14,624 nt of DNA from CAYIBZ01 sp964361795 (GCA_964361795.1 CAYIBZ010000014.1:1-14624); one strand, 5' to 3'; positions 7,268-13,354 are shown, counted from the first letter of the stretch. The notes: generated by a model not told the origin, from the letters alone. Program-made: numbers and translations.

Positions 7268-7270
7268 CAT
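6983..7270 (-). CDS. GIY-YIG nuclease superfamily small protein
   Basis: 95 aa, a single GIY-YIG domain of the short stand-alone type (UPF0213/YhbQ-like). Motifs: FYVYVLES (the GIY-equivalent strand), RYIGYTKNLPRRLEEHR (YIG with the catalytic Arg region), then LIYFEGCTNQEDAMRREGYFKT with the conserved Glu, and a basic tail. The substrate is unknown; relatives act on DNA in repair or mobile elements. The first Met at 7270 is 11 nt after a TATAAT box. A second ATG at 7246 (MFFYVYV) matches the usual family start, and the eight residues between come from the flanking inverted repeat. The stop lies 8 nt before the ftsH ATG, so the two are co-transcribed. Insertion of the gene as a unit between the ftsH promoter and ftsH is inferred. 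Confidence 0.88.
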   Translation of the reverse strand: MPGATTSTMFFYVYVLESLKDKQRYIGYTKNLPRRLEEHRKGLSFSTKPRLPMKLIYFEGCTNQEDAMRREGYFKTTRGRRSLAKRLKSYYKSKL

Positions 7271-7281
7271 AGTTGCGCTTT

Positions 7282-7310
7282 ATTATAGAATCTTATAATA
7301 TATTTATCAA
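7282..7310 (-). promoter_or_regulatory. Promoter for GIY-YIG gene and ftsH
   Basis: On the minus strand: TTGATA (7310-7305), a 17-nt spacer and a perfect TATAAT (7287-7282). Predicted start about 7275. The next ATG is 11 nt after the -10 box, without a Shine-Dalgarno. Confidence 0.75.
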
Positions 7311-7317
7311 GAAATGA

Positions 7318-7422
7318 ATCCCGTTAGAAATATGCAAACTTTGAAGATTTGTATTGTTGAAGATTTATAGTATATGATGCAATTAAATTATAAAGTCTTT
7401 GTAAGAGGATTTCTAACGGGAT
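7318..7422. repeat. 105-bp element with 14-bp perfect inverted ends
   Basis: ATCCCGTTAGAAAT at 7318-7331 and ATTTCTAACGGGAT at 7409-7422. With the preceding ATGA the left arm reads Met-Asn-Pro-Val-Arg-Asn, a start I remember from many short predicted proteins of Parcubacteria-like genomes, which suggests a dispersed repeat. The interior contains a 13-nt direct repeat with one mismatch (TTGAAGATTTGTA at 7341-7353, TTGAAGATTTATA at 7357-7369). The right arm runs into the start codon of the 27-codon ORF. Confidence 0.65.
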
Positions 7423-7504
7423 GAAGATAGCAAAACAGATTCTAAAGATAACTTTCGTAACGCTTGTGATAGCTGGTTTGGTGATAAGTTATTTGATTTA
7501 TTAA
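7421..7504 (+). CDS. Putative 27-aa single-span membrane peptide
   Basis: ATG at 7421 and TAA at 7502-7504. The peptide is MKIAKQILKITFVTLVIAGL followed by VISYLIY: a short basic N-terminus and one hydrophobic helix, the pattern of small membrane peptides and of type I toxins. Its start codon overlaps the right arm of the 105-bp inverted repeat, so a hairpin could mask it. No convincing Shine-Dalgarno is present (AACGGG abuts the ATG). It ends 3 nt before tRNA-Gly and could share its transcript. It may be a chance ORF; the evidence is only composition and placement. Confidence 0.3.
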   Translation: MKIAKQILKITFVTLVIAGLVISYLIY

Positions 7505-7507
7505 TTC

Positions 7508-7578
7508 GCGGGTATAGTATAGTGGTAATACGCGAGCTTGCCAAGTTCGAGCCGCGGGTCCGATTCCCGCTACCCGCT
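7508..7578 (+). tRNA. tRNA-Gly (anticodon GCC)
   Basis: Cloverleaf: acceptor GCGGGTA/TACCCGC, D arm GTAT-AGTGGTA-ATAC, anticodon arm CGAGC-TTGCCAA-GTTCG, T arm GCGGG-TCCGATT-CCCGC, discriminator T7578 as usual for bacterial tRNA-Gly. Anticodon GCC at 7540-7542. CCA is not encoded. Confidence 0.95.
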
Positions 7579-7593
7579 CTGTAAATAAAAAAT

Positions 7594-7614
7594 CCGCCTA
7601 TTTGGCGGTTTTTT
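7594..7614. terminator. Terminator behind tRNA-Gly, also usable by the opposite strand
   Basis: CCGCC-TATTT-GGCGG followed by TTTTTT on the plus strand (7609-7614). On the minus strand the same stem is followed by ATTTTTT. The stop codon of the minus-strand gene (7598-7600) lies inside the hairpin. Confidence 0.8.
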
Positions 7615-7822
7615 GATTTTTATTTTTTAGGATCTTGGTAATAATAAGTCCCACAACCAGACACATCAAGTAAAAAAGTCCAAACATCGTTATTGTTCCT
7701 AGCAGTATTTTGTCAATTGGATCGCCGCGAGATATCGTGATAAACAGAAAAACTGTCAAACCCACGTAGATCCCGGGGCTTTGAAAACATATTCTCGCAG
7801 ATCGTTGCCAAATGCTTTCCAT
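7598..7822 (-). CDS. Small membrane protein of unknown function behind glutamine synthetase
   Basis: 74 aa from the ATG at 7822 (MESIWQRSARICF). The frame is open further upstream but that part overlaps the end of the glutamine synthetase gene and has no membrane-protein character, so this ATG, 4 nt after that gene's stop, is the likely start. Two hydrophobic segments are visible, about residues 19-31 (YVGLTVFLFITI) and 40-64 (LLGTITMFGLFYLMCLVVGLIITKI), followed by a basic tail KNKNQKTAK. No Shine-Dalgarno is obvious, so translation may be coupled to the gene before. No family is recognised. The spacing suggests an operon with glutamine synthetase and hence perhaps a nitrogen-related role, but that is only context. 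The terminator stem starts within its last codons. Confidence 0.6.
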   Translation of the reverse strand: MESIWQRSARICFQSPGIYVGLTVFLFITISRGDPIDKILLGTITMFGLFYLMCLVVGLIITKILKNKNQKTAK

Positions 7823-7826
7823 TCTA

Positions 7827-8858
7827 CTACGGCTTAAAGCCTTCTCCGCAGACTGTTTCCAGAATCGCGACGCAAACCAAATAAGGATCCATATTGGCGG
7901 CCGGGCGGCGATCTTCCAGATACCCCCTGCCAGCTTCCGCAACAGGAGCCGGAATGCGAATTGACGCTCCGCGATGGCCAACGCCGTAACGGAAAGTATT
8001 GATGTCGCAAGTCTCGTGCTTTCCAGTTAAACGTTTGTCATTGCCTTCTCCGTAAACCTTCATGTGCTCCAAATGCCGCTGTTCAAGCCGTACGCAGGCC
8101 TCCATAATTTGCTCAAGACCGCCTTCTTCACGCATTGCCTTGGTGCTAAAATTGGTGTGCGCGCCGGCGCCGTTCCAATCCCCTTCTTTCGGTTTCGGAC
8201 TGAAACTGACCACGGCGTAGTAACATTCTCCCAATCGGTGCAAAAGCCATCGGCCAAGCCACAGATGGTCGGCAACTTCCAGCGGATCGCTGGTGCCAAT
8301 CTGAAATTCCCATTGCGAAGCCATGACTTCCGAGTTAATGCCGTAAAGTTTCAGGCCGGCGCGGAGACAGGCGTCCATATGCTTTTCAATTAAATCCCGC
8401 CCATAGACGTTAGTTGTGCCAACAGCGCAATAGTATCCGCCTTGGGGAGCCATTTCTTCGTCGCTTGGCGGCCAGCCATAAGGACGGCCGTTGACGCCAA
8501 ACAAAGTATATTCCTGTTCAATGCCAACGAGCGGTTCCTGATCCTTGTAACGCTCAACGGCGGCTCGCAGCCGAGCTCGGCTATTAGAAACATGCGGAGA
8601 TCCGTCCATATTCATAACTTCACATAGAACCAGAATATCGCGGTAACCGCGCATCGGATCCATAACAACACGAACTGGTTTCAATTTACGGTCGCTGTCG
8701 CCAGTTTCGGCTTGCCAAGTGCTGGATCCGTCAAATGCCCAAATAGGACAATCTTCCGGCTTTTCAATAAAGGAATTGCTATTCAAAATTCTGGTCTTGG
8801 ATCGAAGAGAACCTCTGCCGTCTAACCAAATATACTCGGCCCTAATCTCGCCTACCAC
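7827..8858 (-). CDS. Glutamine synthetase type II (GSII, eukaryotic-type)
   Basis: Makes glutamine from glutamate, ammonia and ATP in the cytoplasm. 343 aa, the short length typical of GSII (decamer) rather than the roughly 440-470 aa of GSI. Motifs in order: EYIWLDG, WAFDGSSTWQAETGDSDRKL (start of the beta-grasp to catalytic transition), GIEQEYTLF (metal-binding Glu), INSEVMASQWEFQIG (metal-binding Glu), GDWNGAGAHTNFST (ATP signature; Ala and Phe replace the commoner Cys and Tyr), RLTGKHET, and RGASIRIP followed by GYLEDRRPAANMDPY. No adenylylation loop of the GSI-beta type. The start is GTG at 8858, preceded by AAAGGAGG with a 4-nt gap. The leader of about 80 nt contains an 11-bp inverted repeat, and the promoter overlaps a dyad, so regulation is likely. 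GSII is patchy in bacteria. Confidence 0.95.
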   Translation of the reverse strand: MVGEIRAEYIWLDGRGSLRSKTRILNSNSFIEKPEDCPIWAFDGSSTWQAETGDSDRKLKPVRVVMDPMRGYRDILVLCEVMNMDGSPHVSNSRARLRAAVERYKDQEPLVGIEQEYTLFGVNGRPYGWPPSDEEMAPQGGYYCAVGTTNVYGRDLIEKHMDACLRAGLKLYGINSEVMASQWEFQIGTSDPLEVADHLWLGRWLLHRLGECYYAVVSFSPKPKEGDWNGAGAHTNFSTKAMREEGGLEQIMEACVRLEQRHLEHMKVYGEGNDKRLTGKHETCDINTFRYGVGHRGASIRIPAPVAEAGRGYLEDRRPAANMDPYLVCVAILETVCGEGFKP

Positions 8859-8878
8859 GCCGCCTCCTTTCGCATAGC

Positions 8879-8928
8879 TCTCCCTCGCGAAACCCCAGAT
8901 TTAAATTCAGGGCGAGACGCGAGGGAGA
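8879..8928 (-). promoter_or_regulatory. Hairpin in the glutamine synthetase leader
   Basis: TCTCCCTCGCG at 8879-8889 pairs perfectly with CGCGAGGGAGA at 8918-8928 (11 bp), with possible inner pairing of CCCTGAATTT with AAATCTGGGG-type bases. It lies between the promoter and the AAAGGAGG site. No known riboswitch class is recognised and there is no T-tract. Confidence 0.5.
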
Positions 8929-8947
8929 AAGTGAAGGAACCACTGAT

Positions 8948-8993
8948 ATTGTATAAATTCAAGGAATAAAGTCAAGGTACAGTATGCCTTGAC
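8948..8993 (-). promoter_or_regulatory. Glutamine synthetase promoter with overlapping dyad
   Basis: On the minus strand: TTGACT (8975-8970), a 16-nt spacer and TACAAT (8953-8948). The -35 lies in one arm of an inverted repeat GTCAAGG (8971-8977) / CCTTGAC (8987-8993), which could be an operator. Confidence 0.6.
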
Positions 8994-9022
8994 GCGAACA
9001 TTCTCTTATTTTTTCTATTTTC

Positions 9023-9108
9023 TCTTTTACGCGTAAAAGATATGAATATTCCAATTACCACGCTATAGCGTGGTAATTGGAATAAAAAAACCGGATTTTA
9101 AAATCCGG
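9023..9108. repeat. Cluster of three perfect loopless palindromes
   Basis: 18 bp at 9023-9040 (TCTTTTACGCGTAAAAGA), 38 bp at 9047-9084 (centre CACGCTATAGCGTG, ends TATTCC/GGAATA), and 18 bp at 9091-9108 (CCGGATTTTAAAATCCGG). The last forms a terminator for the minus-strand gene. The 38-bp palindrome has no T-tract on its outer side in either direction and is unexplained. The remainder of 8994-9097 shows no gene. Confidence 0.85.
9084..9108 (-). terminator. Terminator of the two-gene CPBP unit
   Basis: On the minus strand the 18-bp palindrome 9108-9091 is followed by seven T (9090-9084). The stop codon of the preceding gene (9098-9100) lies inside the stem. Confidence 0.8.
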
Positions 9109-9715
9109 GGCCGATGCGCATGCCATGATCAATCAAATCCTGCAAAATCAGTATTTTCAATTCGGTTCTTAGGATTGCCATAGCGATAATGGGAAGAAAA
9201 AGATTGGGACTCTTTAAAAAAACGTAAGAAACAGTGAATGCCAAGAGGGCGGTGGCGGGAGTAAGAATAGGATTAGGAAGATGAATGAGACCGAAAATTA
9301 AAGCGGCAACTAAAGCCGCCAACCAATCCTTCTTCAGAGCGTCTTTGAGACGATTGGCGAAATAACCCAATAAAATCAAGAGCTGTAACGATACCCAGAG
9401 CAAACAATTGCGAAGGTTGTCGTGAAACCGGATTAACAAATCCGGTTTTGTAAAAACATCGGGGTTGAAAATCCAAGCCAAAATTAAAATAACCGCGAAT
9501 GAAGAAAAAAACCAGTGCCAGAAGACAGGCTGGCGATAACTTTCCGGCCTTGGACAAAGCCCTAGCTTCTCAAACAATTGTCCACGGTAATTTTCCGCCA
9601 AGTTAATTCCCATCCAGCCAAAAGCTAAAACGGTTCCGGCAATCGCCCAACCGCCGGCGGGCAATATCCAGATGACGGCCATTAGCAAAAGAAAAATAGA
9701 CAACGTTTCAATCAT
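9098..9715 (-). CDS. CPBP-family-like membrane protein, catalytic residues lost
   Basis: 205 aa, strongly hydrophobic, with about six membrane segments. It resembles the CPBP (CAAX protease and bacteriocin-processing) family. The second family motif is present as FGLIHLPNP at residues 141-149. The first motif EExxxR is replaced by SLQLLILLGYFANRL near residues 109-123, and the third motif His is not found (AILRTELKIL). It is therefore probably not a protease, and perhaps a partner of the upstream paralogue. Start chosen at 9715 because the ATG forms an ATGA overlap with the stop of the upstream gene; an ATG nine codons earlier would lie inside that gene. Translational coupling is likely. A terminator overlaps its stop codon. 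Confidence 0.75.
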   Translation of the reverse strand: MIETLSIFLLLMAVIWILPAGGWAIAGTVLAFGWMGINLAENYRGQLFEKLGLCPRPESYRQPVFWHWFFSSFAVILILAWIFNPDVFTKPDLLIRFHDNLRNCLLWVSLQLLILLGYFANRLKDALKKDWLAALVAALIFGLIHLPNPILTPATALLAFTVSYVFLKSPNLFLPIIAMAILRTELKILILQDLIDHGMRIGPGF

Positions 9716-10641
9716 CTTCCGCCTTTCAAAAACAGCCACCAAGTGAAATCAATTGAGGCGTGTAGAACAGCTGTAACGCCCAGTGACTTAGTCTTGTGAT
9801 AGACTTGTCCATAGCCAAATCCGGCAATGGTCGCGAAAATTACATAAGTCCAATTTGGATAGCCCCAATCAATACCGTTCACTGTAAATCGATTATTGAA
9901 GTGAGCTAAACCGAAGATCGTAGCTGAAAAACCAAGACCAATTATGGGCCTGAATCTATCCATCAGAACATTTTGGATAACTCCTCGGAAAATTATCTCC
10001 TCCGCCAACGCTGGGGCAAAAAGAAACATCCAGAAAATAACTGGCGCGACTAGCGGATATTTGATTACGGTGGGATTTAGTTCGGGAGCGACAAATCCGA
10101 TGTAGTAGGCGATTGGGGCAATTATTAGTAAGGAGACGGCATAGATGACCGCCGCGAACCCCCAATCTGATTTTTTTGTCCTCCAAGAAAGTTGGAAATC
10201 TAATTTTCGCAATCCCGTAAAAACAATCAAAGAATATAGTATTGCGCTGTAAGCAACAAAGGGATAACTAATGCCACCGGTTTTCCATCCTTTGAGAATT
10301 AGTCTTAACTCCACCGGCATCCAAAGGCATAAGATCACCAATAGCTCTATCCACCCTAATGGATACTTCCTTTGACCGGCAAAGTAGAGAATGACTGTGG
10401 GAATTCCAAAATAGAGTACCAGGCGGTTGAAATTCTGCCAATAAAAGTTTCCAACCAATAGGTTTAACGATAAATTAATAGTCAAAAAAATCAGCGGCAA
10501 AAAAAAGATTCGCCAGCCGTCCGAAAACCAGTCAGCAACTTTCTCCCGCCTCTTCTGGCTTATCAGGCTTAAAATCAGAACCTGGAAAAAGGCTATTCCA
10601 ACTAAACCGAGAATTGATTCCCAGCTTTTGAACTTTTCCAA
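9712..10641 (-). CDS. CPBP family intramembrane metalloprotease (CAAX-protease-like)
   Basis: 309 aa, with about eight membrane segments. All family motifs are intact: EEIIFRG (Glu214, Glu215, Arg219), FGLAHFNN (His247) and HASIDFTWW (His294, Asp298), which form the glutamate/histidine active site of the CPBP/Abi family. Substrates are unknown; members process prenylated proteins, peptides or act in bacteriocin immunity. The start is chosen at the TTG at 10641 because AAGGAGGAGGG lies immediately before it. A further upstream TTG at 10677 has no ribosome site and would place that sequence inside the coding region. The gene lies about 55 nt after the epimerase gene in the same direction and overlaps the next gene by ATGA, so it is probably in one operon with its degenerate paralogue. 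Confidence 0.9.
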   Translation of the reverse strand: MEKFKSWESILGLVGIAFFQVLILSLISQKRREKVADWFSDGWRIFFLPLIFLTINLSLNLLVGNFYWQNFNRLVLYFGIPTVILYFAGQRKYPLGWIELLVILCLWMPVELRLILKGWKTGGISYPFVAYSAILYSLIVFTGLRKLDFQLSWRTKKSDWGFAAVIYAVSLLIIAPIAYYIGFVAPELNPTVIKYPLVAPVIFWMFLFAPALAEEIIFRGVIQNVLMDRFRPIIGLGFSATIFGLAHFNNRFTVNGIDWGYPNWTYVIFATIAGFGYGQVYHKTKSLGVTAVLHASIDFTWWLFLKGGR

Positions 10642-10695
10642 CCCTCCTCCTTGTTCGCAGAGTTTGTTAAAGAACAAAAAAAGCTTAATACAGAC

Positions 10696-11598
10696 CTAGG
10701 ATTTTAACAACTCTTTAATGGCTTCCTCTAACTTTTCTTTCGGCGTCCAACCAAGCAATTTTTTGGCTTTGGAAATATCGGCAAGAGAGTGCCAAGCCTC
10801 AATCCTTGGCGCCAAATATCTTTTTGGCCATTTTGAACCGCCAATAAAATTGGCTATTTGATTAATGCTGTAATTTTTTCCAGACCCGATATTGATTACC
10901 TCCCCTTCTCTCGTTTTTTTACTTTGCATTGCCAAGATGTTTGCCCGCACCACGTCGCGAACGTGAGTAAAATCTCTGGTTTTGGCGCCATCGCCGAAAA
11001 TGGTTAGCGGTTCGCCTGCCATTTTTTGCTGTAAAAAAGTTTTTATCACGGAAAGATACGCTCCGGTGTCAGCCATGCGCGGCCCATAGACATTAAAGTA
11101 TCTCAACGAAACAGTTTCCATGCCATACACCAGCGAAAAAACCCGGCAGTATTCTTCACCGATGTATTTTTGCAAACCATAGGGGTGCATGGGATCCGGC
11201 TTTAATTCTTCGCGCTGCGGAAGAGTTTTTGTTTCTCCGTATGCCGAAGAAGAAGCGGAATAAACCACTCTTTTTACACCCGCGTCTCTAGCGGCGATTA
11301 AAACATTTAAGGTGCCATTAACATTAACGTCATGAGTTTTTATCGGTTTTTCGATAGACAGCGGAACGCGCGGCAAAGCGGCAAGATGAAAAACGCCGTC
11401 AATATTTTTGAAAACCGGACGGATTTTTTCTAACTTAGTTATATCGCCTTTAATAAACGCGGCTTTGGAATTAAGATAGGATCGTTTTCCCGTAGAGAGA
11501 TTATCAAGGACAACAACTTTATGCCCAAGCCGGATTAGCTCATCCACAAGATTAGAGCCAATAAACCCCGCGCCGCCAGTAACTAGATATTTAGGCAT
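10696..11598 (-). CDS. NAD-dependent nucleotide-sugar epimerase/dehydratase (UDP-hexose 4-epimerase-like)
   Basis: 300 aa, an extended short-chain dehydrogenase. The N-terminal Rossmann motif GGAGFIGS is at residues 8-15, DNLSTG at 32-37 binds the adenine ribose, and HLAA at 71-74 follows. The active site is Ser117/118 with Tyr140 and Lys144 (YGLQK). LRYFNVYGPR and GDGAKTRDFTHVRDVV are substrate-domain motifs of the UDP-glucose/UDP-GlcNAc 4-epimerase group. The pattern resembles WbpP-type UDP-GlcNAc 4-epimerases, but the exact sugar cannot be decided. It supplies sugars for cell-surface polysaccharides. It is slightly shorter than GalE (about 330 aa). A TATAGT box lies 9 nt before the ATG with no Shine-Dalgarno, so the mRNA may be leaderless. 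This promoter overlaps that of the divergent tRNA-Pro. Confidence 0.9.
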   Translation of the reverse strand: MPKYLVTGGAGFIGSNLVDELIRLGHKVVVLDNLSTGKRSYLNSKAAFIKGDITKLEKIRPVFKNIDGVFHLAALPRVPLSIEKPIKTHDVNVNGTLNVLIAARDAGVKRVVYSASSSAYGETKTLPQREELKPDPMHPYGLQKYIGEEYCRVFSLVYGMETVSLRYFNVYGPRMADTGAYLSVIKTFLQQKMAGEPLTIFGDGAKTRDFTHVRDVVRANILAMQSKKTREGEVINIGSGKNYSINQIANFIGGSKWPKRYLAPRIEAWHSLADISKAKKLLGWTPKEKLEEAIKELLKS

Positions 11599-11619
11599 AC
11601 ATTGTATACTATATATAAC
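11591..11619. promoter_or_regulatory. Overlapping divergent promoters of epimerase and tRNA-Pro
   Basis: Minus strand: TATAGT (11613-11608), 9 nt before the epimerase ATG. Plus strand: TATAAC (11614-11619), with a weak TTAGGC 17 nt upstream (11591-11596), giving a start just before tRNA-Pro. The -10 boxes are back to back, so the two may compete. The -35 elements are poor. Confidence 0.4.
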
Positions 11620-11627
11620 ATCAAAAA

Positions 11628-11698
11628 CGGAGAGTAGTATACCGGCAGTACGCGCGCTTCGGGTGCGCGAAGACCGGGTTCAATTCCCGGCTCTCCGA
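11628..11698 (+). tRNA. tRNA-Pro (anticodon CGG)
   Basis: Cloverleaf: acceptor CGGAGAG/CTCTCCG with the C1:G72 pair typical of bacterial tRNA-Pro, D arm GTAT-ACCGGCA-GTAC, anticodon arm CGCGC-TTCGGGT-GCGCG, T arm CCGGG-TTCAATT-CCCGG, discriminator A11698. Anticodon CGG at 11660-11662. CCA is not encoded. It lies on the plus strand between two minus-strand genes, 3 nt from the cca stop codon. Confidence 0.95.
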
Positions 11699-11701
11699 CA
11701 A

Positions 11702-13285
11702 TTATTCTACGAAATATTTTCCCATTATTTCTTTATCTATTCTGTCTTGCGCTTCCTGCACTTCTTTTTTGGCTTTATCGGCCAAAGCGTCCAGTTTTTT
11801 ATCCGACAGTTTACTTAATTCTTTTGCTCGTTCTTTGAGAAGTTTATTGTCATTTTTCTCCGGGTCATCAATAACTTCCTCTAATAAAATGGAGATGATT
11901 TTCCCGATTTTAGGCGCTTGAGAAGAACGCGGATCAATACCGGTGATTTCAATCACTTCGTTGCCGCGAATGTTTATCATCTTCGCGCTGATAGGCGCCT
12001 GTTTCGCTTTTTCAATCATTGCCCGCAAGTGGCGCAAACGATACGGTTCCGCTTTTTTAACGCCGGAGCCAATTCTGTCCGCTTGGCGAACTAATAAGAG
12101 ATCGTCAATGTTATCCGTGCCAACGCGATGGACAAGACGCCGAACGCCTTTTTCGGTTACAACATCAGGATCATAAACAAACATGTGTTCCCTGACCAAC
12201 AAAGCAATTTTTTCAATCGTCTTTTTTGGATATTTAAGCCGCCCAAGCGTTTGCAAAACTATTTTTTCTCCCACGAACTGATGCTGATAAAAAGTCCAAT
12301 CCCCTTTTTTGCCTTTTAATTCTTTCTCGCCGCGGGGGTCGTCCTTCCAAGCTCGAGTTCTTGGTTTGCCAACATCGTGCAATAAAGAAGCGAGGCGAAG
12401 TTCCAGAGAAAAATTCTCTTGAGCGGCAAATTCCAACGAATGAAGATTGTGTTCAAGAACCGTATAGATATGATGCTTGTTCTGCTCCATTTCAAGCCCT
12501 TCTTCAAGTTCTGGCAAAACATGGTGCAACAAACCCAGTTCTTGCATATTTCGAATGCCGTCCGCCGCTTTTTCGCACATTAAAGTTTTATCCAACTCGT
12601 CAGCAACGCGCTCTTTGGCGATAAATTCCAGTAAACCCGCTTCTTTTTTGACTGCTTCGGCGGTAGTTTTTTCAACTTTGAATCCTAATTTGGCGGAAAA
12701 CCTGACAGCGCGCATCAAACGAAGCGCGTCTTCCTGAAAACGTTCCGTCGGCTCCCCTACCGCTCTAAGAATTTTATTTTCCAGATCTTTGCGGCCATCA
12801 AAGGGATCCACCAATCCCACAGCCCGGCGGCGGCCGCTGGATACCAGATAAGCCATCGCATTGACAGTAAAATCGCGGCGCGACAAATCTTCTTCAACGG
12901 TTTTAGCGAAAGTAATTTCATCCGGATGCCGCTTATCGGTGTATTTTCCTTCTTTTCGAAAAGTCGTCACTTCCACAATTTTCATTTTTGGATCTTCGGC
13001 GTCAGTTTTCACCGCGACAGTTCCAAAATTATTTTCATACACGCTATCAGGAAAAACTTTTAGGATTTCTTCCGGAGTCGCGCCGGTAGTTAAATCCCAA
13101 TCTTTCGGAGTTTTTCCTAAAAGAAGGTCGCGAAGACAGCCGCCTACTAAGTACGGCTCAAAACCAGCGTCGGACAATTTGTCCGCCACATTCTTGACCG
13201 GTTTGGCCTCCGCGAATCTTTCTTCCAGTTCGGTTAAAAATTTTTTCTCTGTTTCGGTTTTTTTGGGCATCTGTTCGCTAAACAT
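11702..13285 (-). CDS. cca: CCA tRNA nucleotidyltransferase with HD domain
   Basis: Adds or repairs the 3' CCA of tRNAs; class II (poly(A) polymerase family). 527 aa from the ATG at 13285. Motifs: LVGGCLRDLLLGKTPKDWDLTT (nucleotidyltransferase motif with the DxD pair at about 62-64), RRDFTVNAMAY (136-146), RFQEDALRLMRAVRFSAKLGF, then an HD domain with LASLLHDVGKPRTR (His303-Asp304) and REHMFVYDPD. A charged helical tail of about 60 residues ends the protein. An upstream ATG at 13324 is in frame, but its extra codons coincide with promoter-like sequence. A TATGAT box 9 nt before 13285, the same spacing as at two other genes here, supports 13285 and a leaderless mRNA. The enzyme is needed: three of four tRNAs in the window lack encoded CCA. 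Confidence 0.95.
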   Translation of the reverse strand: MFSEQMPKKTETEKKFLTELEERFAEAKPVKNVADKLSDAGFEPYLVGGCLRDLLLGKTPKDWDLTTGATPEEILKVFPDSVYENNFGTVAVKTDAEDPKMKIVEVTTFRKEGKYTDKRHPDEITFAKTVEEDLSRRDFTVNAMAYLVSSGRRRAVGLVDPFDGRKDLENKILRAVGEPTERFQEDALRLMRAVRFSAKLGFKVEKTTAEAVKKEAGLLEFIAKERVADELDKTLMCEKAADGIRNMQELGLLHHVLPELEEGLEMEQNKHHIYTVLEHNLHSLEFAAQENFSLELRLASLLHDVGKPRTRAWKDDPRGEKELKGKKGDWTFYQHQFVGEKIVLQTLGRLKYPKKTIEKIALLVREHMFVYDPDVVTEKGVRRLVHRVGTDNIDDLLLVRQADRIGSGVKKAEPYRLRHLRAMIEKAKQAPISAKMINIRGNEVIEITGIDPRSSQAPKIGKIISILLEEVIDDPEKNDNKLLKERAKELSKLSDKKLDALADKAKKEVQEAQDRIDKEIMGKYFVE

Positions 13286-13294
13286 AATAATGTT

Positions 13295-13324
13295 ATCATA
13301 GCTCACGACATATGTGTTATACAA
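13295..13324 (-). promoter_or_regulatory. Promoter of cca
   Basis: On the minus strand: TTGTAT (13324-13319), an 18-nt spacer and TATGAT (13300-13295). It lies 9 nt before the ATG at 13285 and back to back with the tRNA-Arg promoter. Confidence 0.5.
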
Positions 13325-13325
13325 T

Positions 13326-13354
13326 TTGCCGAAAAACGATCTAAGTGATAAAAT
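13326..13354 (+). promoter_or_regulatory. Promoter upstream of tRNA-Arg and its duplicated 5' fragment
   Basis: TTGCCG (13326-13331), a 17-nt spacer and an extended -10 TGATAAAAT (TAAAAT at 13349-13354). The predicted start is about 13361, only 7 nt before the copy of the tRNA 5' end at 13368 but more than 120 nt before the complete tRNA. Confidence 0.55.

Noticed and set aside
7314..7370. 18-codon ORF beginning Met-Asn-Pro-Val-Arg-Asn
   Set aside because: The start is simply the arm of the palindromic repeat; there is no ribosome site and the frame ends quickly.
7823..7981. N-terminal extension of the 74-aa membrane protein frame into glutamine synthetase
   Set aside because: It overlaps a strongly conserved coding region in another frame and is Arg/Trp-rich, as expected for a shadow.
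9716..9742. Upstream ATG for the degenerate CPBP gene
   Set aside because: It lies inside the upstream gene, while the ATG at 9715 forms the usual ATGA stop/start overlap.
10642..10677. TTG at 10677 as start of the CPBP protease
   Set aside because: No ribosome site precedes it, and AAGGAGGAGGG lies within those codons directly before the TTG at 10641.
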